The notes: generated by a model from the sequence alone, not told the origin. A stretch of DNA of 64,000 nt from Nematopogon swammerdamellus (GCA_946902875.1 OX336355.1:7461347-7525346); one strand, 5' to 3'. Positions 1 through 9,412 are shown, numbered from the stretch's first letter. Numbers and translations are program-made.

Positions 1-236
1 CGTAACAAATGCATGTCTGTCCGTTCTACTAAATTTTACAATTTTCAACCAAGGTCCTCCGACGGTTATTTTATAATAAAAGGAGGGTTCCGTAACACGT
101 TTATGTCTGTCCATTCTACTAAGTTCTGCAAAATGAATGTAGGGTTCCGTAACAAATGCATGTCTGTCCGTTCTACTAAATTTAACATTTATTTCAAAAT
201 GAATGTAGGGTTCCGTAACAAATGCATGTCATGTCT
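1..236. repeat. Imperfect minisatellite at window edge
   Basis: Four partial copies of a roughly 60-bp unit containing 'gggttccgtaacaaatgca' followed by 'tgtctgtccgttctacta' follow one another. The array is cut by the window start, so its true length is unknown. The open frame across it is a by-product of the repeat. Confidence 0.75.
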
Positions 237-429
237 ATAAAAATTCGCAGAGATGTACGATATTATGGGATCGCAAATAAATTGTTGATTTTTTTTTACG
301 TAATAAAGATTTTTACACTACTTAATATGTAATTTCATTAGTTTAGACTTTAAATACATGAAACTCATTATTTTGAATCCATAATCACACAAAACTAATT
401 TTGGCCAGTTAAAATAGACAAATACCCCT

Positions 430-695
430 CTGTGCGACGTGAAGGAAGTAGCTGGTATGAACGCCGCTCTCTTCGCACTGAACGCACAAACTTGTGTCTT
501 GAAGGCGTTGAACTCGACCAAATTATTACGGCCCCATTCGGAAATAGAATCGAGTGTTTGCTCTAGTTCAGTCAGACACAAGTCTTCGCTTCTTCTCATC
601 CATAACATTCCGACTGGCTGATGGGAGATTGGTGTAAGATCCGTGTGTCGTACTGTCGTCCGCATAACAGTGTATGTTGCCCATTGTTGATTTCA
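430..695 (-). pseudogene. Non-LTR reverse transcriptase fragment (YADD region)
   Basis: Read on the minus strand this encodes IHCYADDST, with the catalytic YADD box at about 655-666, then after a frameshift WGRNNLVEFN and KTQVCAF. Both blocks are typical of the palm-thumb region of Jockey/CR1-type non-LTR reverse transcriptases. It is broken by the frameshift and ends abruptly near 430, so it is not functional. The right edge abuts a retroelement 3' tail in the opposite orientation. Confidence 0.75.
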
Positions 696-696
696 A

Positions 697-850
697 GGAG
701 CCAGTCTCGGGTCCTTCAAGAGGGGCGTGAATGGGCACTTGTCAGGCTGGCATGGCATTCGCAACCCTCGCATACGACCGAATGTCAATGGGCGTCGTTA
801 GACACCTTATGGGTGGCTTGGTACCATTTGTCGCGCTGTCAATAATAAAA
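697..850 (+). mobile_element. Non-LTR retroelement 3' tail (family T), copy 1
   Basis: Begins 'tctcgggtccttcaagaggggcgtg' in spirit and ends 'gtcgcgctgtcaataataaaaaaa'. The same roughly 150-bp segment recurs near 5405, 15735, 26728, 31935, 39548 and 50790. Longer copies encode a FCRSFLYRTGKLWNALPA-like C-terminus typical of non-LTR polymerases. The A-rich end marks the 3' end of the transcript. Confidence 0.7.
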
Positions 851-1164
851 AAAATCCTTAATAGGTAGATGGTAGGGAAGGTTCAAGTGGTAGCCACCGA
901 TTGATATCACCATATAATACTGGATTAAACGTGTTTTTCTCTTAATATAATACTCCTATAAACCGTCGAAATACTCCGAAATACCAAATACCATTCCCAG
1001 AGACGATGACTTTTTATATATAACTGTAGAGACAGAAACCAAAACATTATGTCGTGGAATAGCTGAGTTGACTACATTTCTAGTTACTTTCTTCCCGACC
1101 CTGAGGAACCGCTCAGTGAAAGACGGTAAGCTAATTTCAAGAGTTTTTTTTTTTACATTTCCAG
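851..1164 (+). other. Upstream non-coding sequence, probable 5' intron end
   Basis: No gene is recognised. The last bases are a pyrimidine tract followed by 'acatttccag' at about 1155-1164, a good splice acceptor directly before the first ATG. The host gene therefore probably has an untranslated first exon upstream that I cannot locate. Confidence 0.5.
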
Positions 1165-1168
1165 CATT

Positions 1169-1290
1169 ATGACGAGGCTCGCAGTGTTCCTGGGGACTGG
1201 TTTGCTTCTGTTCTACGCCCATTTGAATCATACAAATGCTGAAGAGGAAGTGTCGAATATTGAGAATGTTTATCCTGAACTACGATTGTC
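1169..1290 (+). CDS. Host gene coding exon 1: signal peptide
   Basis: The ATG at 1169 opens a frame encoding MTRLAVFLGTGLLLFYAHLN and about 20 further residues. It shows a short basic start, a hydrophobic core (residues 4-16) and a likely cleavage site after HTNA (residue 24), so the product should enter the secretory pathway. The exon starts after an AG at 1163-1164 and ends at 1290 before 'gtaagt', a near-perfect donor. It leaves two bases of a codon (phase 2), which the next exon completes as TCG (Ser41). This ATG was chosen because it is the first after the acceptor and gives a clean signal peptide. Confidence 0.8.
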
Positions 1291-2404
1291 GTAAGTACCT
1301 AGTCTAGTACTCTCTTTTTCACTTCGATCTTTTCATCCTAATTTTCTGCTTAACTTGACCCCAGACCTTTAAAACAATAATATTGGTCTTCCAAGCACAA
1401 TTATTAGATTTTTTTAAGGAAACTGACACGGTTGAATACATGTATATGCATGTAGGTATATATTATTTATTGAACACGAATTTACTAATAAGTGAGCTTA
1501 ATGCCGTGAGGCATTCTATTCTAACTAACCTTTGGGATGCGGGAGAAGTATATGCAGGCGAACAAGAATAGTTTGTGTCAATATATTAAGCAGTAACTAA
1601 AGCATTATGATAAACTACAAACTAATACCACATAAATAGTTTAATACGCATATATGTATATGTAATAATATACATCACCAACAACATCCGCGATGTCAGG
1701 CCATAACACCTCGGTGAAATTGGGAGCTCGCTGCAGCAGAAGGTGCAACACAATTCTTCTTCGCAGACTTGACCTTAGAAGGATCGTTAGTTTTTTTGCC
1801 CAATGGCCGCTTTCTGACCATCTTCTTTTTAAATTTCTTGGAGCATGGTTTGGTACGGCGACAAAGTTAAAATTTCACCTTTTTCTGCCTTTCTTCTTCG
1901 TGTAGAAGCCCTTTTAGCTACAGTACATATATATAGAACAGGAGGTGACAAATTATGAATTATTTCTTGGAGTGGTTCGATGGATGGTTTTTATGGCTAT
2001 CTAAATGCTTCTACGGTCTGGAACTGGTGTCCGCATTTAGTCTCGTTCATTGGGCACGATGCCTGACGATCTGCAAAGAAAATAAGAACGCAGATCTATA
2101 AATCAACTGCCGAAATTAAGTGTCCGATCATTATAAGTGTCCGACTTTGGGGAACTTTCAATACTGAGCAAAAAAAAAAATTCAATATTTTCTTAAAATG
2201 TTAGGTCAAAGAATGTACTATGTAATCAAATCATAAACTGTAAACTTGCAGAATCACATTTATCGTTTTTTACGAGTGTTTGGACAAGAAAAATCAAGGC
2301 ACTTGTAAGCGGAACCCCAGGGTTCCGCGGAACACCTTTTGGGAACCGCTGGCTTAGACAATATAAATATATTTATTTTCACCCGACGTATTATAAATTT
2401 ACAG
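1291..2404 (+). other. Host gene intron 1
   Basis: A 1114-bp intron from 'gtaagt' to 'tttacag'. It holds a minus-strand fragment of the modular SINE (1672-1722), a degraded minus-strand coding relic (1728-1915), and at about 2307-2353 an end resembling a hAT terminus ('gggaaccgctgg', with 'ggttccgcggaac' just inside). The rest is AT-rich sequence in which I see nothing. Confidence 0.6.
1728..1915 (-). pseudogene. Possible pogo/Tigger-type transposase C-terminal relic
   Basis: The minus strand gives RRKAEKGEILTLSPYQTML followed by basic sequence after a stop. This resembles the 'RKGK..ILT.SPYK..LE' segment near the C-terminus of pogo-like DDE transposases in insects. The match is short, interrupted, and recalled rather than searched, so the family call is weak. 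It lies wholly inside intron 1. Confidence 0.3.
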
Positions 2405-2685
2405 GGAAAATGTCGTATTCAACCAAACATTACGGAGACGAGCAGGCTACGGCTTGGCGACAGAAGACAATTTCTTCCCAAGTTCAGCATTCGACCAAGC
2501 AAGCGACCCTGGGACTCAGCCTACCTTGCAGAAACCAAAGAAACGCCGCAGACGCAGGAAGCCTAAGAACGGAGTCCTGTCCGTCTATGGTCTTCAGCAC
2601 CCAGGGGTGCCAGCTCAAGTGGCTTTGAACTTGGAATACCAGCCGCCTATACCTGCCATTCCACAGTTTCATGGACTACTTGCTG
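2405..2685 (+). CDS. Host gene coding exon 2: basic linker region
   Basis: Entered after 'aatttacag' at 2404. Its first base completes Ser41, then 93 full codons run to a final G at 2685, followed by 'gtataa' as donor (phase 1). It encodes residues 42-134. A strongly basic run at about residues 84-95 (KPKKRRRRRKPK) is followed by NGVLSVYGLQHPGVPAQ and a Pro-rich stretch YQPPIPAIPQ. In a secreted protein the basic run could be a proprotein-convertase site or a polyanion-binding patch; this is inference. A SINE begins only 20 bases beyond the donor. An inverted 88-bp copy of part of this exon lies in intron 3. Confidence 0.75.
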
Positions 2686-2705
2686 GTATAATGTTTATAC
2701 GTACC

Positions 2706-3139
2706 TTTTTTTTTATGGAAACTGACACGGTTGACTACATCACCTACAACATCCTTGATGTCAGCCCATTACGCCGGATGAACTAGGTGCCATGTCAGCG
2801 CTTCCGATTGGTCACGCCGGCTACACTGGAATGGACGGAAAACACGAACTATTTACACAGCCGTTTCGACTGATGTTTCGTTCAGTGCGGTGGTACCAAC
2901 CCGGCCGGGATAATCCCTAACACCTAGTAAGGTAAGAAGGGAAGGGACCTACAGTTTAACGTGGAATCCGAACCACGGTCAGCCTCCAACGGTCGAGCGG
3001 TCACCCATCCAATACTGACTGCGCTCAGCGTTGCTTAACAACAGTCGACTGACCGCACCACTGAGCTACCGAGGCTGACGAATTTCCTTATCCCTTAGTC
3101 GACTTTTACGACATACGACGGGGAGAAATGCCACGGTAC
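2706..3139 (-). mobile_element. Modular SINE A, near full length
   Basis: On the minus strand the order is: a 5' module (3139-3080), a tRNA-like A box 'tagctcagtgg' with 5S rRNA-like sequence, a body, the terminal motif 'cgtgtcagtttccat', and a poly(A) tail (poly-T at 2706-2714 on +). It sits in intron 2, just inside the exon 2 donor. Confidence 0.8.
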
Positions 3140-3185
3140 AACTAGAATACCTCATTATATTATTTTATGTCGATGTCGAGGCACA

Positions 3186-3495
3186 TCTGGGCGCGGTCAG
3201 TAATTGGATGGGTGACCGCTCATAATGTCGCTGATGTCGGTCCATAACACTGGTCAACTAGGTGCCATATCAGTGCTTCCCATTGGTCACGCCGGCTACA
3301 CTGAAGTGGACCAAAAACACGAACTAATTACATATCCGTTTCAACCGGCCTTTCATTCAGTGCGGTGGTACCAACCCGGTCGGGTTAAACCCTACCCCTA
3401 GTAAGGTAAAAAGGGTAGGTCCCTGTAGGTACCTTAGTTTTACGTAGAATCCGAACTACGGTCAATATCAGCGGTCGAGGTCACCCATCCAAGGT
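3186..3495. mobile_element. Chimeric SINE A pieces in opposite orientation
   Basis: Bases 3189-3222 read on + as the 5S-like promoter segment ('gcgcggtcagtaattgg', then 'atgggtgaccgc'). At 3223 the sequence switches to the minus-oriented body of the same SINE, running to about 3495. The head is thus joined to an inverted, tail-truncated copy, which suggests a rearrangement or template jump. Confidence 0.65.
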
Positions 3496-3532
3496 CTGCA
3501 TGAAGACGATAATATGCCATGGTGTTGTTTAT

Positions 3533-4519
3533 ATCACGATGGTGTCTGTCGCCTTGATGATGATGTCTCTTTGATGATGGTTTCTCCTTGATGATCATGT
3601 CTCCTTGATGATGATGTCTCCTTGATGATGATGTTTCCTTGATGATGATGCCTCCATGATGATCATGTCTCCTTGATGATCATGCCTCCATGATGATCAT
3701 GTCTCCTTGATGATCATGCATCCTTGATGATCATGTATCCTTGATGATGATGTCTCATTGATGATGATGTCTCCTTGATGATCTTGCCTCCATGATGATC
3801 ATGCCTCCTTGATGATCATGTCTCCTTGATGATGATGTCTCATTGAAGATGATTTCTCCTTGATGATGATTTCTCTTGATGATGATGTCTCATTGAAGAT
3901 GATTTCTCCTTGATGATGATTTCTCTTGATGATAATAAGTCTCCTTGATGATGATTTCTCCTTGATGATCATGTCTCCTTGATGATCATGCCTCCATATG
4001 ATCATGTCTCCTTGATGATCATGCCTCCTTGATGATTATGTATCCTTGATGATGATGTCTCATTGATGATGATGTCTCCTTGATAATGATTTCTCCTTGA
4101 TGATGGATTCTCCTTGATGATGATGTCTCCTTGATGATGATGCCTCCATGATGATCATGTCTCCTTGGTGATCATTCCTCCATGATGATCATGCCTCCTT
4201 GATGATCATGTCTCCTTGATGATGATGTCTCATTGAAGATGATTTCTCCTTGATGATGATTTCTCTTGATGATATGTCTCCTTGATGATGATTTCTCTTG
4301 ATGATATGTCTCCTTGATGATGATGTCTCCTTGATGACGATGCCTCCATGATGATCATGTCTCCTTGATGATCATGCCTCCATGATGATCATGCCTCCTT
4401 GATGATCATGTCTCCTTGATGATGATGTCTCATTAAAGATGATTTCTCCTTGATGATGATTTCTCTTGATGATATGTCTCCTTGATGATGATGCCTCCAT
4501 GATGATCATGTCTCCTTGA
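3533..4519. repeat. 15-bp minisatellite (tccttgatgatgatg)n in intron 2
   Basis: About 1 kb of a 15-bp unit, 'tccttgatgatSatg', with single-base variants and occasional 9- to 14-base units. It ends about 16 bases before the acceptor of exon 3. Because the period is a multiple of three it keeps frames open on the minus strand (HHQGDMIIKE-like peptides), which are artefacts. Larger blocks of about 190-240 bp inside it are themselves repeated (compare 3799-3930 with 4195-4280 and 4400-4475), indicating higher-order expansion. Confidence 0.9.
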
Positions 4520-4535
4520 CGATGTGTATGCTTAG

Positions 4536-4648
4536 GTCCGAAGCGGCGGCCGCGGGGGCCCGAGGGCGCTCTGACCACAGTCAGTAAAGCCTTAGGATCC
4601 ATCGCCAAGTACGATGACTATCAGTGTGTGCCGCGACTGCTGTGCGAG
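4536..4648 (+). CDS. Host gene coding exon 3: first cysteine pair
   Basis: Starts after 'gtatgcttag'; the GT at 4536-4537 completes Gly135 with the G from exon 2. It then encodes PKRRPRGPEG (a dibasic site at residues 137-139), ALTTVSKALG and YDDYQCVPRLLCE, ending in phase 0 before 'gtgaga'. The cysteines are residues 165 and 171. A C-x5-C block ending in CE is reminiscent of the DM4/12 family of insect extracellular proteins ('CLLRaiCE'); this is my recollection and needs a profile search. The upstream intron boundary is pressed against the minisatellite, which leaves almost no normal polypyrimidine tract. Confidence 0.8.
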
Positions 4649-5044
4649 GTGAGATTTTTATTTTATTTTTATATTTATTTATTTATTTTAAGGAAACACA
4701 CAGTTATAAATATCTTAAATTAAATAAACATAAAGTAAATAACATAAACCAGTAAAGTTTGAGAGATGCCTTATAGTATATTATACTAGCTTTTACAATT
4801 CGGTTTGTATGAAAAGCACATATTAGCGTAACCGGAACTGAATTTTATTTAGCCAATCCTGTGTCCCATACAATGATAAGTACGGTGACCTGCGTGCTAA
4901 GGCTCTCTTGTTACGCCGCATAAGCCTGCAAATTCAAAGAGGGAACGCTATAAGCGTCCTAGGGACCATGGCTGCCTCGGCTGAACTGGAAGAAATGTTT
5001 TATTTATAAGTTTAGATTTAGGTTTAGTTTATACGGCAAATAAA
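4649..5044 (+). other. Intron 3, AT-rich start
   Basis: AT-rich intronic sequence with (ATTT)n-like runs near 4660-4690. No gene or recognised element. Confidence 0.5.
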
Positions 5045-5250
5045 TACATACATACATACATAGCGTCTCGCCTGTTTCCCGGTGGGGTAGGCAGAGACAA
5101 CGGATCTCCAAGTGCCACGATCCTGACACACCTCTGCCGCCTCTTCCACTCTCATAATGTTCTTAATGAATGCTCGTCGGTTACGGGTATTACGCACTTG
5201 GTCCCCTTTTTGAGCACATGCCCGATCTAAAGTAAAAGAAAGTAAAGTAA
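5045..5250 (-). pseudogene. Non-LTR retroelement 3'-terminal coding fragment
   Basis: The minus strand encodes VEEAAEVCQDRGTWRSVVSA followed by YPTGKQ, then a (TATG)n tail ('tacatacatacata' on +). The same 'SVVSAYPTGKQ' ending occurs at about 31780-31900, also minus, showing a repeated retroelement C-terminus. It carries the 88-bp exon 2 copy immediately upstream in the same orientation. Confidence 0.6.
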
Positions 5251-5338
5251 GAGCTGGCACCCCTGGGTGCCGGAGACCATAGGCGGACAGGGCTCCGTTC
5301 TTGGGCTTCCTGCGTCTGCAGCTTTTCTTTGGTTTCTG
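5251..5338 (-). other. Inverted 88-bp copy of part of host exon 2
   Basis: Reads on the minus strand as an ungapped match to exon 2 bases 2529-2616. By eye there are about 7 differences in 88, six of them transitions. It would encode QKPKKSCRRRKPKNGALSAY and GLRHPGVPA. It is joined to a retroelement 3' end. It is either a host fragment picked up by template switching or evidence that this part of exon 2 came from a repeat. Confidence 0.8.
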
Positions 5339-5404
5339 ATACGGCAAATAATGTTACATAATATAAATATGTTAAAAACAATTTAGAATTTATACCTATC
5401 ATGC

Positions 5405-5556
5405 AGCTGGCATAAATGGGTCCTTCAAGAGGGTCGTGAATAGGCGCCTGTCAGACCGGCATGGCATTTGCAACCGCATACGACCGAATGTCCATGGGCG
5501 TCGTTATACACCTTATGGGTGGCTCGGCGCCACATGTCGAGCATTCAATTAAAAAA
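5405..5556 (+). mobile_element. Retroelement 3' tail (family T), copy 2
   Basis: Matches the tail at 697-850 from 'gggtccttcaagaggg' through 'ggcgccacatgtcg' and ends in an A-rich run. It is 5'-truncated, as expected for target-primed insertion. Confidence 0.7.
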
Positions 5557-6104
5557 ATGCTTACATGACCTGCTAAATTCAGAATTCTGCTAACATGGTG
5601 CTTTTGGAAATAGTTGGTGTTTCCCACAAATTCAGTGTAACCGCCGGGAACACGGGTCCTCAGGCGCAGAACGTGCCGTGCACGCACGCAGAGAGTAGTA
5701 GAGAGGACTCTTCTCTCTCTCTCTCTATTTTCATTCGGTCGATTTTGTTCTACACAACTCACACTGATTAATGTAGATTAAGAAGGCTTAGTAATAGGCT
5801 TCCGTACGGGATACGGAAACCTAGAAATGCAGATATAACGTCACCCCACCCCTGGAAAACTCCAATGTTGCAGACAGGGCAGGGGTCAGATGAACTCAGA
5901 TCTCAATATTCTTTGGTATTACTGCTTATTATGATATTAAATCAAATCTATACAAATAAATATAATACAAAATCTATGTTTACTTACCATTTTAAACATG
6001 TCTCACTTATTCGTCTTGTTTCATAGTAGGTGGGCACTTTCGGGGATAAAACATATGACGAAGAAATGAGGAAGTTACAATAAAATTTAATAATTTACAT
6101 ATAT
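5557..6104. other. Intron 3 spacer
   Basis: Contains a (TC)n run near 5708-5726 and, near 5770-5825, a short piece of the 'aataggcttccgtacgggatacgg' edge of lepidopteran repeat L. Nothing coding recognised. Confidence 0.45.
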
Positions 6105-6215
6105 TTCGTGAAACGTAGACCCTGACGATGGGCCTGGTCCACAAATTTAAAGTCGTTCAGCGAGCTATGGAAAGAGCAATGCTCGGCATTTCTTTGACCG
6201 ATAAAATCTGTAACG
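6105..6215 (+). pseudogene. RTE-type retroelement fragment
   Basis: Encodes a piece of the sequence family 'cETWTLTMGLVHKFKVVQRA' followed by MERAMLGISLTDKI, typical of the region after the catalytic core in RTE-clade polymerases. The homologous block at 8590-8720 is longer. It is a short remnant in intron 3. Confidence 0.65.
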
Positions 6216-7140
6216 ACCTGATACTAATTCACTAATTCACACTCACATTAATTACAAATTAAGTAAGTCTATTAAATATTATAGTACCTAATTTGTATGA
6301 ATTGGTGTTCAACTGTGAAGCCAGCTGTGTAGTCGAACATATCAGGTTACATAGTAAAATAAAATAAATGTGTCTGCGCAATACGATGTATTTTTTGCTC
6401 CAAGAAGGGCTCAGCAATTCCAATAAATTAATTATCTATGCGCCGTTTTGGGTCGATATTGACCATCTCGCGCACGATAGGTTATTAAAATATGTTACAT
6501 CGAACCTCTCGAAACAGAAACTTGACCACAATCTGGTGACCATTTCAAATAAAGTGACACTACTGGTTGAAAACGCACGTGTGGTCGCGAAGCAGGTTAT
6601 TTCTTGGGAAATACCATAAATTGTACCACCTATGAGTGTTATGCATGCCCATTGCCCATTGATAGGTACCGTTAGTTAACCAATAATAAGATGGAACGGT
6701 GTCAAATGTCGCTCGCTCCATAGTAGCCATAAAACATTTATATGTTTCTATCGAGATAACCGGCTTTCATTCGACCAGTCGTTTGTGTGCTGGGCTGGCT
6801 GCCTGCCCTAAGCAATTTGAAATGCCTATGAAATGTGTCTACTTACTACCGAACTTCGGTAACCGAAGCATACATTCTAGGAACATAGAATGAGCTCGGA
6901 GTGGTCAAGTTCTGTTTAGTAAAAAATTCATCTCTCTAGTTTGTTAGTTTTTGTTAAGAGTCCCTGCTTCAAGTTGATTGATCTCTAAATAAAGTTCCAT
7001 CTTAAAGTTAATCGTTACTTTATTATCTAAATTACCATTGTTATCTATTTCCTCAGAATACCTATGGACAGGGTGTGAACAGCTTCCTGTATTACCAGAA
7101 ATTTGTTGGCAAGATAAGGCTATACCTGCTTATCATAAGT
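6216..7140. other. Intron 3 spacer, unidentified
   Basis: Nearly 1 kb of AT-rich sequence. An open frame at 6368-6619 has no recognisable motif and no splice context, so it is not called. Nothing else recognised. Confidence 0.4.
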
Positions 7141-7144
7141 TATT

Positions 7145-7421
7145 TCCAAAGATTTTGGAAGGAGAGTAGATATGCGAAGGATACGTGTCCACAACACGGT
7201 AATATTACCTGCCCATATGGGCAGATTTCCCCATATTAGCGATCGATGTGTGCGTGAGCGTACGTGTATGCAACGCTTTGGATTGGCCAAAAATCGCTGG
7301 TGCGAATGTGTACGTACTTTCGTGTGTGTGAATTGTGATTGTTGCTATCGGAAACTGGCGACAGTGGTTCCGATACGAGTGGGCGTTCATGACACATCTT
7401 CTCTCCTTCCAAAATCTTTGG
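7145..7421. repeat. Small inverted-repeat element in intron 3
   Basis: Arms of about 27 bp ('ccaaagattttggaaggaga' at 7146 and its complement at 7395-7421) flank about 220 bp containing the palindrome 'tgcccatatgggca'. It ends 42 bases before exon 4 and may be a MITE; no clear target duplication was seen. Confidence 0.55.
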
Positions 7422-7463
7422 TTATTTCCCATATCTGTGATTGCAAGGATGTTTAATCCGCAG

Positions 7464-7552
7464 GTGGCCAGTGGAAAAGACGTCGTCGGCGGAGGCAGTG
7501 CGGCCGACGGGGGACTACTGCCTGCCTTTCTCAACATGCAGCCGCTCCTCAT
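7464..7552 (+). CDS. Host gene coding exon 4
   Basis: Starts in phase 0 after 'tttaatccgcag' and encodes VASGKDVVGGGSAADGGLLP and AFLNMQPLL (residues 173-201), then AT plus the G of exon 5 gives Met202. The donor is 'gtgagt' at 7553, a consensus site. It lies between the two cysteine pairs and includes a Gly/Ala-rich loop. Joined to exons 3 and 5 it keeps the frame, which is the main support for the model. Confidence 0.8.
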
Positions 7553-7639
7553 GTGAGTAGGATACTGCGGCAGTTAAATCTTCTATGATCTATCCTTGGG
7601 ATTTTCTTACCGGTTCATCTTCGTGGGTGTAATCGAACC

Positions 7640-7985
7640 GGATAGAACAAATGGTGACAAGTTCGAGCGCAGTCTTACAATGCTCAATAAACAAACAAAA
7701 AAACATATCGAACATAAAGCCTACATGCATACATACATACCACACGCTGTATCCCGACAATCGGAGTAAGCAGAGTAGTCGGTGTTGTGCTGCAAGTACT
7801 CTTGTAAATTACAGCACAACACCGACCAACACATTTAACAAAGTATTAGGACAAGACAACTATCAAGCAGCATGTATGGCACGAAGACCCACGCGCTGCA
7901 TGACTCGTTGGAAGGACCGCGCCAATGTGAGAGGTGGCTATCCTGTCGCCCTTATGCACAGCATCTTGACGTTATCCCATGAAAC
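7640..7985 (+). repeat. Retro-derived repeat with 15-bp stem-loop
   Basis: Contains a perfect 15-bp stem (7778-7792 with 7812-7826, arm 'gtcggtgttgtgctg') and then sequence encoding RRPTRCMTRWKDRAN, similar to the 'RPPTRWxDD' region of RTE-type polymerases. A second, inverted copy is at 18990-19245 and a shorter piece at 61716-61790. The 163-residue frame here is not taken as a gene. Confidence 0.55.
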
Positions 7986-8306
7986 TCAACTAGGAAAAAT
8001 AGGAGCTTACGCTTACGCATTTGTCAATGAATTATTAATTGTCTCGAACGCGGACATGATATGCTATGCGAATGCAAGTGATGCTCATTATTTTCGAATC
8101 TACGAACAAAAAATATACCTATTAAATAGCATAGAAGTTTAACCTGTCAGAAGGTCATATAATTCATTCTTTTTGGATTTAGGTTTATATACATTATGAA
8201 CGTATTATCTAGTTTATGCGGATGTTTACTATCAAATGAACACCTCATGTAACCCTTACATAAGTAGTATATAATTAAGTACCTAGTTTGTTGTAATGTT
8301 TGAAAA
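7986..8306. other. Intron 4 spacer
   Basis: AT-rich sequence with no recognised feature. Confidence 0.4.
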
Positions 8307-8564
8307 ATATGTATTCTTTTTTTTATATGTAATCCGGTATGAGTGGCTTAGTCAGAGGGGCCAAAGCACAAGCTCCGACCAGCCAATATCAAATTCGAGA
8401 AGGCAGGTGCCATACCGGAGACTAAACTCTGGATTGCTGGCTATACTGGACTAGAGGAGAATACAGCTGAGGCTGCTATGCGGCCATCTTACAGCCAGTA
8501 CGGTGGTACCAATCTAGTCGGCTACAATTTTAGCCTACCACCTAGTAAGGGGCAAGGGAAGGGA
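8307..8564 (-). mobile_element. tRNA-derived SINE B, 3' part
   Basis: On the minus strand this is the body and tail of SINE B (tail near 8314-8325 as poly-T on +, 'gtaatccggtatg', through 'cctagtaaggggcaaggga'). It is continued at 9030 beyond an inserted RTE fragment; the 7 bases 'gaaggga' occur on both sides (8558-8564 and 9030-9036). Confidence 0.75.
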
Positions 8565-9029
8565 TCCGCAAAATTTCAAAACCCGTATATATGACCAGTG
8601 TGTCCTCCCGGTTATGACGTACGGGTGTGAAACGTGGACGCTGACGGTCGGTGTTGCCCAAAGGTTGAAAGTTGCCCAGCGAGCAATGTAGCGAGCCATA
8701 TGCTGTGAATATCGCTATGTGATATGCTGCGTAACGAGGCAATCCGCCGACGCACCAAAGTAGTCGATATTGGATACCGGGTGGCTAAGCTCAAGTGGCA
8801 GTGGGCTGGGCACGTCAGCCGAAGAGACGACGACCGTTGGAGTAACCGTGTCCTACACTGGCGGTCGTGGACAGGAAAACCGAGTGTGGGGAGATCACCC
8901 GCCAGGTGGGACGACGACATCAAGTACGTCGGCGGAAAGCATTGCTTCAATGCCGCTGAAGGCCGGGAGGACTAGAGGAAAATTGGAGAGGCGTATATAC
9001 AGCAGTGGACGCTTACACGCTGACTGACT
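8565..9029 (+). pseudogene. RTE-clade retroelement 3' fragment inserted in SINE B
   Basis: Encodes, in shifting frames, IYDQCVLPVMTYGCETWTLT, then LRNEAIRRRTKVVD, KLKWQWAGHVSRRDD and a final GEAYIQQWTLT-like end, followed by 'tgactgactg'. These blocks are characteristic of the C-terminal part of RTE-type non-LTR polymerases. Stops and frameshifts make it inactive. The 7-bp duplication 'gaaggga' and the short (TGAC)n 3' end fit RTE-style integration. Confidence 0.75.
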
Positions 9030-9198
9030 GAAGGGACCTACAGTTTTACACCGGTTTCGAACGGTGAAGCAGCAGGTGTAGGTTTGCACGTAAATTTTTC
9101 CATCAGAAAATCTCATGGCTACACGCCGACCGAATTTGAACCTCAAACCTCTCGCAAGAGAGTCCGACACCCAGACCACTTGGCCACCCGCCGCTTTG
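9030..9198 (-). mobile_element. tRNA-derived SINE B, 5' head
   Basis: Continuation of the interrupted SINE. On the minus strand it starts with a tRNA-like region having a B-box-like 'ggttcaaattcggtcggc' and an A-box-like 'gtggccaagtggtctgg', followed by 'gtgtagccatgagattttct'. The intact relative is at 48775-49172. Confidence 0.7.
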
Positions 9199-9339
9199 TT
9201 CAAGCGAATGTAATAACGTTTTTTTGAGAAATTAAGTTCTGTAAACTGAAACTGAACAATAAATACGCAGGAATATGTGCGCCATACCTACTAGAAAAAT
9301 GCAAGCAACGGTTCGAAAATTTGAAGAAATACGTCGGCG

Positions 9340-9412
9340 GCCCGGTAGCGGAATTGGTGACGCGCTGGCAGCTCAAGCCGGAGTTCCAGGTTCGATTCCT
9401 GGTCGGGACGTA
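9340..9412 (+). other. tRNA-like sequence (pseudogene or SINE head)
   Basis: Has an A-box-like 'tagcggaattggtgacgcg' and a perfect B box 'ggttcgattcc' in a 5-bp T stem (ccagg/cctgg), then T-rich sequence that could act as a Pol III stop. The acceptor ends do not pair over seven bases, so I treat it as a tRNA-derived relic. Confidence 0.5.

Noticed and set aside
3799..4608. Minus-strand frames of HHQGDMIIKE-like pentapeptide repeats
   Set aside because: They follow from a 15-bp minisatellite whose period is a multiple of three; no start context, splice sites or non-repeat coding sequence.
7651..8142. 163-residue open frame as a gene
   Set aside because: It runs through a repeat present inverted at 18990-19245 and contains a stem-loop; only a short RTE-like motif is recognisable.
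9340..9412. Functional tRNA gene
   Set aside because: Only the T arm is sound; the acceptor stem does not pair, so it is treated as a tRNA-derived relic.
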